Below, piece after piece: positions 6,156 through 14,128 of a stretch of DNA of 26,962 nt. The stretch is from CAZVAR01 sp964625225 (GTDB taxonomy: Bacteria > Pseudomonadota > Alphaproteobacteria > JAJUGE01), in contig CAZVAR010000033.1 in NCBI GenBank assembly GCA_964625225.1, positions 1 through 26,962 of the forward strand. The letters run 5' to 3'. Every line of letters begins with the position of its first letter. The first letter of the stretch is position 1. The position numbers and the translations under genes are program-made. Below the pieces are notes generated by a model. The model did no database searches. It had not been told where the DNA came from and saw only the letters and a program-made list of their open reading frames with translations.

Positions 6156-7937
6156 CTACACCGGGGCAACCGTCGGCACGGCGTCCGCTGCGATCTCCCG
6201 GGCCCGGCACTCGGGAGCGGGGAAGGAAAGGTGGAACGTCAGGCCCTCCCCGGCCTCGAAGCGGTACGTGCCGCCGAGTTGCTGTGTCAGGATCTGCACC
6301 AGTACCAGGCCCAGCGAACGCTTGAGGTCGGGCGGCGGCAGATCGGCACCGATACCGTCATCGTGCACCTGAAGCCGGATCATCCCGGACCGCCGCGCCA
6401 GCTCGACCCGGACCGCGCCCTCCCGGCCGCCCGGAAAAGCGTGCTTGAACGCGTTTGAGAGCACCTCGTTGGTGATCAGCGCGACCGGGATCGCCTGGTC
6501 GAGGTCGAGCATCACCGGCTCCGCGTCCACCTCCCAGCGGATGCCGCGCTCGGACGCGGCGTAGGCGTCCGCCGCCTGGTCGCACAGATCCCGGAGAAAG
6601 GCGCCGAGATCAATCCGCGCCAGATCGAGCGACTGATAGAGACGCTCGTGCAGCATCCCCATGGTCTGGATGCGCTTCAGGGTGTTCCGCAGCGCATCCT
6701 CGGAACTGCAGCCCTGGGTCGCCTGGAGACGCAGCAGGCTGGCCACCACCTGCATGTTGTTCTTCACGCGGTGATGCACTTCGCGCAGCAGGATCTCCTT
6801 CTGCGCCAGCGACGTTTCGAGCTCGCGGGTGCGCGCGATCACCCGCTCCTCGAGGTGGGCATTGATTTCGGCGAGCTTGTGCTGCGCCTGCTCCATCTCC
6901 AGCGTGCGGCGATAGGCGACCCAGCCGAGCCCGGCGACCGCGATCAGGGCCGGGAGCGCGAATGCCGCATAGACCGCGACGCCGTACAGCCACTTCTCCG
7001 TCAGGTCGGCGACGCCGGCCCCGACCACCACGTAGAGCGGCATGCCCGCGACCTTGCGGTAGGCATAGAGCCGTTCCACGTCGTCGAAGGTCGTGAGAAA
7101 GCGGAACGTACCGGCGAAGCTCCGGCCGAGATATTCCATGAAATCCGACGGCTCCATGAGCTGGTCGGGCCGGCCTGCCGGGGTCGGCTCGCGCACGAGG
7201 ATGTGTCCGTCCGCGCCGACGAGCGCCACCACCGATTTCGGCCGGCTCTGGATGGCACTGTAGAAATCGTGAAAGTAGCCCGGCCGCAGCGAGATCTGGG
7301 CGACCCCGAGGAACTCGCCTTGGGCATCGGTGACCCGGATGCTGACGGGAAAGAAGGAACGGCCGTGGATTGCGCCGAGCAGAACCCGGCCGACATAGAG
7401 GCTGTCCTCGCCTTCGCGGTCCCGATGAATCTGGTAGTAATCGCGATGGCTCAGGTCCAGACGGGGCGCCGGAAAGGCCATCGTCGTGGCGCGCAGCTGG
7501 CCCATCTCGTCGAGCAGCCAGATCGACTCCATCTCCGGCGCGTCCATCATCTCGACCATACGCCGGTGGATGCGCTCGTCGGTGGCGACCCCCTCCCAGC
7601 CGACCGCCTGGATGAGCCAGCTGAGTTCGCGCAGCTTGGTAGCGGCGCTGCTCCCGATCACCTTGAGGGCGTGTTCCTCCAGGATGCGGGCGGTCTGCGA
7701 CAGGTCGCGCGCGGCCTCGCGCAGCACCTGCTCGCGATGCTGCCATGCGGCCGCGGCGAACAGCAGCAGCGTGGTGACCAGCGCCACTACCACGACCCGC
7801 CCCAGCATCACGGCGGCGGTGAGCGGCCGGTCGCACCAGGCCCACGACCCGGCTGTCGCCGGCGTCGCGGGGACCGCAATCGGCGGGGCAGAAGCGTTGT
7901 CCCGTGGAGACAAGTCTGGGTCCCGTCTCATCTGCAT
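6156..7937 (-). CDS. Membrane sensor histidine kinase, HisKA_2 family with Cache-type sensor
   Basis: The 593-residue protein has a membrane segment at about 42-64, an extracytoplasmic dCache/PDC-like sensor at about 70-310 (with DLSHRDYYQIHR, a common landmark of that fold) and a second membrane segment at about 316-343. A short coiled linker precedes the HisKA_2 dimerisation domain, whose H-box is REVHHRVKNNMQVVASLL (His388/389). The ATPase domain has the N-box VALITNEVLSNAFKHAFP and the G-box QVHDDGIG. HisKA_2 kinases often feed atypical regulators such as the general stress response PhyR pathway. No response regulator is adjacent, so the partner is unknown. ATGs at 7937 and 7931 are both possible; neither has a strong ribosome-binding site. 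Confidence 0.9.
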   Translation of the reverse strand: MQMRRDPDLSPRDNASAPPIAVPATPATAGSWAWCDRPLTAAVMLGRVVVVALVTTLLLFAAAAWQHREQVLREAARDLSQTARILEEHALKVIGSSAATKLRELSWLIQAVGWEGVATDERIHRRMVEMMDAPEMESIWLLDEMGQLRATTMAFPAPRLDLSHRDYYQIHRDREGEDSLYVGRVLLGAIHGRSFFPVSIRVTDAQGEFLGVAQISLRPGYFHDFYSAIQSRPKSVVALVGADGHILVREPTPAGRPDQLMEPSDFMEYLGRSFAGTFRFLTTFDDVERLYAYRKVAGMPLYVVVGAGVADLTEKWLYGVAVYAAFALPALIAVAGLGWVAYRRTLEMEQAQHKLAEINAHLEERVIARTRELETSLAQKEILLREVHHRVKNNMQVVASLLRLQATQGCSSEDALRNTLKRIQTMGMLHERLYQSLDLARIDLGAFLRDLCDQAADAYAASERGIRWEVDAEPVMLDLDQAIPVALITNEVLSNAFKHAFPGGREGAVRVELARRSGMIRLQVHDDGIGADLPPPDLKRSLGLVLVQILTQQLGGTYRFEAGEGLTFHLSFPAPECRAREIAADAVPTVAPV

Positions 7938-7983
7938 TGCGCGGCCCCGGGACACTGTAACATCGGCGACGACAACGCAAGCT

Positions 7984-7998
7984 CGATGGTTTCCATCG
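7984..7998. repeat. 15-bp inverted repeat upstream of the histidine kinase gene
   Basis: The arms CGATGG (7984-7989) and CCATCG (7993-7998) are separated by three T. The repeat lies in the 83-nt gap between ppa and the histidine kinase gene, about 50 nt before the kinase start. The three-base loop makes a good RNA hairpin unlikely, so a protein-binding site is the better guess. Its significance is unproven. Confidence 0.3.
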
Positions 7999-8020
7999 CC
8001 CCGCCGCGATCCCCGGCGTC

Positions 8021-8551
8021 TCAGGACCGCCCGGCCCGGTCGATTGCGTCCCGGATGAGCTGCATTGCCTCGTCCGGCCCCACCCATCGGACGATCGTCA
8101 CCCACTTGCCCGCTTCCAGGTCCTTGTAGTGCTGAAAGAAGTGGGCGATCTGGTCGCACAGGATCGACGGCAGATCCTCGTATGAGCGGACACCGCTATG
8201 GAACGGATGAAGCTCGTCGACCGGAACGGCGACGATCTTCTCGTCCGGGCCGGCCTGATCCTCCATCAGCAGCGCGCCGATCGGCCGGGAGCGGATGACC
8301 GCGCCGGCCACGACCCGGGACTGCCCGATCACGAGCACGTCGCAAGGATCCCCGTCGAGCGACAGCGTGTGCGGTATGAAACCGTAGTTCCCCGGATAGA
8401 ACATCGCGGTGTGGAGGAAGCGGTCGACGAACAGCGCACCCGATTCCTTGTCGAGCTCGTACTTGACCGGCTCTCCTCCTTGGGGAATTTCGATGAACAC
8501 GTTGACGTCGAACGGGGGATTGACGCCGATCGGGATCTTGCTGATGTCCAA
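8021..8551 (-). CDS. ppa: Inorganic pyrophosphatase, family I
   Basis: Ppa hydrolyses pyrophosphate to two phosphates in the cytoplasm, pulling biosynthetic reactions forward. The 176-residue length is normal for the bacterial family I enzyme. The signature DGDPCDVLV carries the metal-binding aspartates Asp66, Asp68 and Asp71. Other active-site positions are visible: Glu21, Lys30 and Glu32 in FIEIPQGGEPVKYELDK, Tyr56 in GNYGFIPHT, Asp103 and Lys105 in GPDEKIVAVP, and the HYKDLE motif near 141-146. The likely start is a TTG at 8551 preceded by AGGAGA at a 5-6 nt spacing; no in-frame ATG precedes the conserved N-terminal MDISKIPIG sequence. It is followed by the histidine kinase gene in the same direction after 83 nt. 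Confidence 0.96.
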   Translation of the reverse strand: MDISKIPIGVNPPFDVNVFIEIPQGGEPVKYELDKESGALFVDRFLHTAMFYPGNYGFIPHTLSLDGDPCDVLVIGQSRVVAGAVIRSRPIGALLMEDQAGPDEKIVAVPVDELHPFHSGVRSYEDLPSILCDQIAHFFQHYKDLEAGKWVTIVRWVGPDEAMQLIRDAIDRAGRS

Positions 8552-8640
8552 GTCGGTCTCCTGCGCGGCGAATACGGGTCCGGAATATCAACGCATCCTC
8601 TGCCCGGCCGGTGCGCGGCACGCCGTCGCGCCTGCTCTCC

Positions 8641-9651
8641 TCACGTCTTGGTCCGGGACCACGCCCAGGTCGCGGCGCCGGCGGCCAGGCCGGCACCGGT
8701 CCAGGCGAGCGCCCGTCGCAGCGCGTCCGGGTCGATCCGCCCGGCACGGCGGCCGGAGCGGTGGCCGAAGCGCCCCCGCGCCCCGGGATCGCCAGGCACC
8801 GGCTCGAACAGATTGTCGGGGCGGCCGGCCCGCGCCGGCTCCTGCGACTGCTGCCCGGACCATCCCTTGCCGGCGAGGAAGCGGTCAAGCAACCCTGGCG
8901 CCACCGCGTCGCCGACAATGACCGCTGCCGTCGAGCAGCCGATCCAGAGCTCCCGCGGCGCCTCCCGAGCCGCCTGCACGATGGCGTCGGCCACCGGCTC
9001 GGGCTGAAAGATCGGCGGCACCGGTTGCGGGCGGCGAGGCAGGCGGTTGCGCGCCCAATCGAACTGCGGCGTGTTCACGGCCGGAAGGTGCACCATGCTG
9101 AGGCGGACCCGGCTGCCCTCATGCAGCAGTTCGCAGCGCAGGGCGTCGACGAAGCCGCGGATGCCGAATTTCGCGCCGCAATAGGCGGCCTGAAGCGGAA
9201 TGCCGCGATAGGCGAGCGCGGAGCCGACATGGATGATGGTCCCGGCGTCGCGCGGACGCATGTGGCGCAGCGCCGCCATGGTGCCGTACACCTGCCCGAG
9301 ATAGGTGACCTCGGTCACCCGCCGGAACTCCTCGGGTGTCACCTCCGCGACCGGCGCGAAGACCGTCACCATCGCGTTGTTGATCCAGACGTCGATGCCG
9401 CCCCAGGTCGCGGCGGCGCGATCCGCGGCCTGCGCGACCGCCGCGAAGTCGGCGACATCGGCGGGCAGCACCAGGGCGGCACCGCCCGACGCCTCGATCT
9501 CGGCCTGCGCGGCCTCCAGGCGCTCCCGGCCGCGCGCGATCAGCCCGACCCGCCAGCCGAGCCGTCCGAAGGCCCGCGCGACCGCCCGGCCGACCCCGGC
9601 CGATGCTCCGGTCACGACGACGCTCCGTCGCCTGCCCTCCTCCCGGGCCAT
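8641..9651 (-). CDS. SDR-family oxidoreductase with C-terminal membrane anchor
   Basis: This 336-residue short-chain dehydrogenase has the NAD(P)-binding motif TGASAGVG (14-21), the structural motif NNAM in place of NNAG, and the catalytic Tyr-Lys pair in AYCGAKFG. Classical SDRs end at about 250 residues. Here a low-complexity basic linker (about 260-310) is followed by a hydrophobic C-terminal helix (WTGAGLAAGAATWAW), so the enzyme may be tethered to the membrane. The ATG at 9651 has GGGGAGG five nt upstream; a longer frame to 9729 lacks such support. The gene stands alone between ppa and rpsD on the minus strand. The substrate cannot be predicted. Confidence 0.88.
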   Translation of the reverse strand: MAREEGRRRSVVVTGASAGVGRAVARAFGRLGWRVGLIARGRERLEAAQAEIEASGGAALVLPADVADFAAVAQAADRAAATWGGIDVWINNAMVTVFAPVAEVTPEEFRRVTEVTYLGQVYGTMAALRHMRPRDAGTIIHVGSALAYRGIPLQAAYCGAKFGIRGFVDALRCELLHEGSRVRLSMVHLPAVNTPQFDWARNRLPRRPQPVPPIFQPEPVADAIVQAAREAPRELWIGCSTAAVIVGDAVAPGLLDRFLAGKGWSGQQSQEPARAGRPDNLFEPVPGDPGARGRFGHRSGRRAGRIDPDALRRALAWTGAGLAAGAATWAWSRTKT

Positions 9652-9798
9652 GCCTGCCTCCCCACTCCCGCTTCCGATGGCGGTGCCGATCGGACCCTTC
9701 GTGCATCGGTGCGAACCCCGTTCCGGCAAGAAGGTTTCCGTGCGGTCCGGTGTCGACGCCCCGACGGCCGGGAAATCCCGCGGCGCCTCAAATGCGAA

Positions 9799-9821
9799 GC
9801 GCCCGGGAGATCCCCGGGCGC
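9799..9821 (-). terminator. Intrinsic terminator downstream of rpsD
   Basis: Perfect 9-bp arms GCGCCCGGG (9799-9807) and CCCGGGCGC (9813-9821) are separated by a 5-nt loop, 31 nt past the rpsD stop codon. On the minus strand the stem is followed by TTCGCATTT, a modest T-rich tail. This is the best terminator-like structure in the window. Confidence 0.75.
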
Positions 9822-9852
9822 CCGACAGGCCGAAGACGAAGACGCGGCAGAC

Positions 9853-10467
9853 TCAGCGCGAGTAGTACTCGACCACCAGATTCGGCTGCATCTGCACGGG
9901 ATAGGGCACGTCGGCCAGCTTGGGGCCGCGGATGTAGCGCCCCTTCATGGCACTGTGATCGACCTCGATATAGTCCGGCACGTCGCGCTCGCCCGACTGC
10001 ACGGCCTCGAGCACGCTGACGAGCTGCTTCGATTTCGGCTTGACCTCGATCACGTCGCCGTCCTTCACGAGATAGGACGGGATGTTGACGCGCCTGCCGT
10101 TGACCAGGACATGGCCGTGGCTGACGAACTGACGGGCCGCGAACGGCGTCACCGCGAACTTCATCCGGTAGACGACCGCGTCGAGCCGGCGCTCGAGGAT
10201 CTCGATCAGGTTCTCGCCGGTGTCTCCGCGGCGGCGCACCGCTTCCTGATAGTAGCGCTGGAACTGCCGCTCCGTCACGTTGCCGTAATAGCCCTTGAGC
10301 TGCTGCTTCGCCCGGAGCTGGATGCCGAAGTCCGACGGCTTGCGGCGGCGCTGGCCGTGCTGTCCGGGACCGTATTCCCGCTTGACGACGGGGCTCTTGC
10401 CGCGCCCCCAGAGATTGACGCCGAGACGGCGGTTGATCTTGTATTTGGCGCTCTCGCGCTTGCTCAT
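9853..10467 (-). CDS. rpsD: 30S ribosomal protein S4
   Basis: S4 binds 16S rRNA early in small-subunit assembly. The 204-residue length matches bacterial S4. The N-terminal domain reads SAKYKINRRLGVNLWG and YGPGQHGQRRRKPSDFG, without the zinc cysteines of the C+ form. The S4 RNA-binding domain at about 93-155 contains RRLDAVVYRMKFAVT, RQFVSHGHVLVNGRRVNIPS and VKDGDVIEV, and the protein ends VVEYYSR. The ATG at 10467 begins the conserved MSKRESAKY sequence; an upstream in-frame extension has no S4 character. It is a monocistronic gene with its own promoter (10566-10593) and terminator (9799-9821), as usual for alphaproteobacteria, where rpsD lies outside the alpha operon. Confidence 0.98.
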   Translation of the reverse strand: MSKRESAKYKINRRLGVNLWGRGKSPVVKREYGPGQHGQRRRKPSDFGIQLRAKQQLKGYYGNVTERQFQRYYQEAVRRRGDTGENLIEILERRLDAVVYRMKFAVTPFAARQFVSHGHVLVNGRRVNIPSYLVKDGDVIEVKPKSKQLVSVLEAVQSGERDVPDYIEVDHSAMKGRYIRGPKLADVPYPVQMQPNLVVEYYSR

Positions 10468-10565
10468 GATGTCGGTCCCGTTTCTGTCAGGGTTATTGTT
10501 CCGATAGGCCCAGTGCAGGCCGCGCCGGGCGGGGCTCGTCACCCGCGTTCTCGGAAGTGGGTCGC

Positions 10566-10593
10566 AATATAGTCCCCGATCCGGCGCTGTCAA
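10566..10593 (-). promoter_or_regulatory. Sigma-70-type promoter of rpsD
   Basis: On the minus strand a perfect -35 hexamer TTGACA (10593-10588) is followed by a 16-bp spacer and a -10 hexamer TATATT (10571-10566). Transcription would start near 10558-10560, giving a leader of about 92 nt before the rpsD ATG. The -35 hexamer contains the TGA stop codon of trmJ. Confidence 0.8.
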
Positions 10594-11366
10594 ACGTCAC
10601 CGCGGCCGCGGTGACGTGTGCCGGCAAGCCGGCTGACCATCCCGCGCAGCGTGCGGACCTCCTGCTCGGTCAGCTGCGCGCGCAGGAAGACATTGCGCAG
10701 GTTGCGCCACATCGCGGGTTTCATCGCCTCGGTCGGGAAGAACCCGGCCCGATCCAGCTCCACCTCGAGCTGGCCGAAGAAGCCCTCCATCTCGCCGACC
10801 GTGGCGAGGCGGGTGCCGCCCAGCGGCAGCTCGGTCGGCGGCGTCGCATCGGCCGCCATGAACCATTCATAGCCGACCAGCAGCACCGCCTGGGCGAGGT
10901 TCAGCGAAGAGTAAGCCGGATTGAGCGGCACGGTGATGATGCTGTGGGCCCGCACCGTGTCCTCATTGGTAAGGCCGGTGCGCTCCCGGCCGAACAGGAT
11001 CCCACAGCGTTCGCCGCGCGCCTCCGCCTCGCGCAGCAGACGCGCCGCCTCGCGCGGCGTCACCACCGGCTTCACCATGTCGCGCGGGCGCGCGGTCGTG
11101 GCGAACAAGCGCTGGACGTCGGCGACCGCTTCGACGGTTCCGTCGTAGACCCGCGCCGTCTCCAGAATGCGGTCCGCCCCCGAGGCGGCGGCCACGGCAT
11201 AGCGGTTCGGAAAAGGTTCGCGCGGGCGCACGATGCGGAGATCGGTGAGCCCGCAATTCAGCATCGCCCGGGCGGCGGTACCGATATTCTCGCCGAGCTG
11301 CGGCTCGACCAGGACGATGGCCGGGCCGCCGGCCAGCGAGGGCTTGGTGGCGTCCGTGCCGGCCAT
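10590..11366 (-). CDS. trmJ: TrmJ-type SPOUT RNA 2'-O-methyltransferase
   Basis: This 258-residue SPOUT-fold methyltransferase of the TrmH group 1 type would use SAM to 2'-O-methylate tRNA, at position 32 in the E. coli enzyme. The family blocks are seen in order: VLVEPQLGENIGTAARAM (19-36, motif 1), GILFGRERTGLTNED (motif 2, with the knot glycine) and VPLNPAYSSLNLAQAV (motif 3). A C-terminal helical extension follows, as in TrmJ. The ATG at 11366 shares one base with the stop of the DUF2339 gene (TGATG), suggesting coupled translation. Its last codons are part of a 24-bp palindrome, and its stop lies in the rpsD -35 hexamer. The exact tRNA target is an inference from the family. Confidence 0.92.
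   Translation of the reverse strand: MAGTDATKPSLAGGPAIVLVEPQLGENIGTAARAMLNCGLTDLRIVRPREPFPNRYAVAAASGADRILETARVYDGTVEAVADVQRLFATTARPRDMVKPVVTPREAARLLREAEARGERCGILFGRERTGLTNEDTVRAHSIITVPLNPAYSSLNLAQAVLLVGYEWFMAADATPPTELPLGGTRLATVGEMEGFFGQLEVELDRAGFFPTEAMKPAMWRNLRNVFLRAQLTEQEVRTLRGMVSRLAGTRHRGRGDV
10594..10617. repeat. Perfect 24-bp palindrome abutting the rpsD promoter
   Basis: Each half reads ACGTCACCGCGG on its own strand, and the two halves meet with no spacer. It lies within the last codons of trmJ and touches the -35 hexamer of the rpsD promoter at 10593. On the minus strand it is followed by TTTGACA. It could be an operator for rpsD, a terminator hairpin for trmJ, or both. Confidence 0.7.
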
Positions 11367-13978
11367 CACGCGTCCGCAGCGCGCGCCGGGAACACGAAAC
11401 GCTGATAGAGGGCCCCCGTGGCGACCAGCGCCGCCCCGAGCCCGAGAAAGGACAGCACCCTCCAGATCCCCTCCAGTTCCGCCATGTCGATCAGAAACAC
11501 CTTCAGCACCGTCAGCAGCACGATCGCGAGCGAGGCATAGCGCAGGGCGGCCATGCCGCGCCAGATGCCGAGCGCCAGCAGGCAGCCCGCATAGACGAGC
11601 CAGCCGGCCGAGTAGGCGTAGAGCTCGGCCCCGGTCGCCGTCCCCGCGGAGAGCACCGTTCCCCGGAATCCGTGGCGGATCTCCAGCGATAGCCAGAGCA
11701 GGATCGTCACCGTAGCGACGAGGCCGGACGCCATGGCGAGGCGCGCGCGCCCCTGCCGCCGCGCCTCCTCGGCGAAGAGGATGGCGAGCAGGCCCGGGGC
11801 GGCATAGGCCAGCAGCAGCAGATTGACCAGCGGCGCCGCGCCGACCGGCTCGCCCGACCGGATCGGGTTGAAGATCAGCCATTGCAGCAGCACGACCTGC
11901 GCCGCGGCCAGAGCGGCGAGGATCGGCCAGCCGCGGGCCACGACCGGGCTCGGGCTGGCGCGGGCCGCCCGCAGCAGGGCATAGCCGATGCTGCCCCAGG
12001 CGATCGATTGCAGGCTCTGCTCGAGCAGGTCGTAGCCGGGCGCGTCGAGGCCGCCGCCGATCAGATACCGGATCTCCAGCGTGACCAGCAGCACGGCGAA
12101 CACCAGGGCGCCGCCGTCGAGGAGCGCGATCAGCGCTTCGCCCGGCCGCCCGCGGAACAGGCGGGCCGCCGCGTAGAAGCAGAGCGCCGGGATGCCGTAG
12201 CCGTAGAGCAGCCAGTTCAGGCCCGGCAGTTCACCGTCCAGCGGATAGTCCAGCACCTCGTAGTTGAAGACGAGGCGGACCAGCACCGTTCCGGCGACCA
12301 GGAGTGCCGCCGCGCGCAGCGCCGGCACGCGCAGGCGATCGTAGACCCAGGCCAGCGCCGGCAGCTCCAGCGCCAGCGCGACCGTGAGCCACGCCTCGCG
12401 CAGGCTTGCGGTCGCGGCGAAGGCGATGGCGGCGGCAACCCCGACCGCATAGGCGGCAAGGGCCTCGTCCGCAGCGGCGCTGCGGTTGCGGGCAATGCGT
12501 ACCGCGGCAAGGAGGTAAAGTGCGGCAAGGCCGAGTCCGCCGGCCGCCCAGCTCAAGGCGACATCGAACGCGGCCAGCCGCGCATAGGCGACCGCCAGCA
12601 GCGCGAGCGGCGTGGCGGCGGAGACGGCCGCCCACAGGCCCGGCCGGCGGGCGCCCCAGAGGGCGACGAAGCCGGCCAGCGCGAAGGCGGCACCGTAGAG
12701 CAGGCAGGCGGTCGCGAACGGTTGCAGTTCCGGCGGCACCAACGGCGGCCGGACGACCGGGTCGGCGGCGATGAAGGCCGGCTCGTGCCAGCCCGCCAGG
12801 ACGAGCACCGTGGTCAGCGCGGCGAGCGGGGCCAGCAAGGCAAGCCGCTCGTCCCGGCGGCCGACCAGAAGATACAGAACCGCGAGCGCGCTGAGGCCCG
12901 CGAACCCGGCCGGGCCGTAGGCGTCCATGCGCATCAGGACGAAGGCGAGCGCGGCGACCGCCGCGGCGGCCACGAGCGCCACCCGGTCCGGCCGGGCGAG
13001 CCCCGGGAGGCGCGGCGACGCGGCCGGCTCGAAGCGCACGAGCAGGAACAGCGCCGCGACCAGGACGAGGTACGGCCCGACCACCGCCGCATCGTCGGGC
13101 GCCCACGCTTCCGCCGCCCACAGCAGCACCCACAGCGCCGCCCCCGCCAGTGTGAGCCAGGACAGCCACCACCAGCCGCGCCAACGCACGACGCCGACTC
13201 CGGCTGCGGCGACGAAGAAGAGATAGGTGAACAGCGGCCACGCCGCCGGCTCCGTGGAGGAGACCAGCAGCGGCACCACATACGCGCCGGCCACGCCGAG
13301 CGCGGCGACGAACGGCCCCTGCACCAGCGACAGCGCGATGGCCGCGAAGGCGACCGCGCCAAGCCCGGCGAAGGCGAGCCCCGCGCCGAGCATGCCGTAA
13401 AGGGCATAGGCCGCGTAGAGGCTGGCGAAGCCGGTGCAGAGCCCGGCCGACGTGACCGCGGCCGGCACATAGTCCGGCCGGGCCGCGATGCCGGCCGCGC
13501 GTGCAGGCCGGCGGCGCAGCCACATGCCGACCGCGACCATGGCGACGGCCAGCACCAGGCCGAGCAGGACGCGTACGCCGGGCGACAGCAAGCCGGCGTC
13601 GATCGTCCACTTGACGAGAAACGCGCCGCCCAGCGCCAGGGCCACGCCGCCGAGCCAGACCATCCACCGGGCGGTCAGGCTCTCCTCCAGGCTGCCGCGC
13701 GTGCGGCGGGGCGTCGCCGGCGCGGGCTGCGGAGCCGGCGCAGCGGCTTCCGTCGTCGAAGGGGCGGCCGGCGCGGGAGCCGGTTCGGCCGGAGCCGGCT
13801 GCGGCGCCGCAAGGGGCGGTAGCGATCCCGACAGCCTTTGCCGCAGGCGCGCGACTTCGGCACGCAGCTCACCGACCTCGCGCCGCGCCCGGCGCGCCTG
13901 CACGAAACCGGCCACCGACAGAGCCGGGATCCCGAGAATCACCGCGAGGCCGAGCAGGGCATAGAACAGCTCTTCCAT
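11366..13978 (-). CDS. DUF2339 multi-span membrane protein
   Basis: An 870-residue membrane protein of the DUF2339 family, whose function is unknown. An N-terminal membrane segment (about 5-25) is followed by a short coiled coil (about 28-50, RARREVGELRAEVARLRQRL) and a Pro/Ala-rich linker (about 53-95). The block RGSLEESLTARWMVWLGGVALALGG then leads into well over 20 hydrophobic helices up to the C-terminus, which is the hallmark of this family. The ATG at 13978 begins MEELFYALLGLAVILG. It shares one base with trmJ downstream, so the two may be co-expressed, although no functional link is known. An envelope role is possible but not shown by the sequence. Confidence 0.88.
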   Translation of the reverse strand: MEELFYALLGLAVILGIPALSVAGFVQARRARREVGELRAEVARLRQRLSGSLPPLAAPQPAPAEPAPAPAAPSTTEAAAPAPQPAPATPRRTRGSLEESLTARWMVWLGGVALALGGAFLVKWTIDAGLLSPGVRVLLGLVLAVAMVAVGMWLRRRPARAAGIAARPDYVPAAVTSAGLCTGFASLYAAYALYGMLGAGLAFAGLGAVAFAAIALSLVQGPFVAALGVAGAYVVPLLVSSTEPAAWPLFTYLFFVAAAGVGVVRWRGWWWLSWLTLAGAALWVLLWAAEAWAPDDAAVVGPYLVLVAALFLLVRFEPAASPRLPGLARPDRVALVAAAAVAALAFVLMRMDAYGPAGFAGLSALAVLYLLVGRRDERLALLAPLAALTTVLVLAGWHEPAFIAADPVVRPPLVPPELQPFATACLLYGAAFALAGFVALWGARRPGLWAAVSAATPLALLAVAYARLAAFDVALSWAAGGLGLAALYLLAAVRIARNRSAAADEALAAYAVGVAAAIAFAATASLREAWLTVALALELPALAWVYDRLRVPALRAAALLVAGTVLVRLVFNYEVLDYPLDGELPGLNWLLYGYGIPALCFYAAARLFRGRPGEALIALLDGGALVFAVLLVTLEIRYLIGGGLDAPGYDLLEQSLQSIAWGSIGYALLRAARASPSPVVARGWPILAALAAAQVVLLQWLIFNPIRSGEPVGAAPLVNLLLLAYAAPGLLAILFAEEARRQGRARLAMASGLVATVTILLWLSLEIRHGFRGTVLSAGTATGAELYAYSAGWLVYAGCLLALGIWRGMAALRYASLAIVLLTVLKVFLIDMAELEGIWRVLSFLGLGAALVATGALYQRFVFPARAADA

Positions 13979-14068
13979 GATGCTCCGACCCCCGCGCAGC
14001 CCCGCCGGACGGACCGGCGCGGCTGTGCACGCCGTATCCTTCCATCTATTAAGCGATCCCGCTCAGCC

Positions 14069-14105
14069 TGTCCCGGCTGTCGTTGCGGCGGGCCGCGCCG
14101 GGACA
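14069..14105 (-). terminator. Hairpin downstream of the M20 amidohydrolase gene
   Basis: Perfect 9-bp arms TGTCCCGGC (14069-14077) and GCCGGGACA (14097-14105) enclose a 19-nt loop that holds a further GCGG/CCGC stem (14085-14088 and 14093-14096). It begins 23 nt past the amidohydrolase stop and before the DUF2339 start. No T-run follows, so termination, RNA 3'-end protection or a DUF2339 operator are all possible. Confidence 0.5.
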
Positions 14106-14128
14106 TCGGCGCCGGGCAGGCGGCGGGC

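Noticed and set aside
9714..9739. GGAAAC-N17-GTT on the minus strand, resembling an EcfG general stress promoter upstream of the membrane-tailed SDR gene
   Set aside because: The -35 part has an extra A compared with GGAAC and the -10 part is only three bases, so a chance match is likely.
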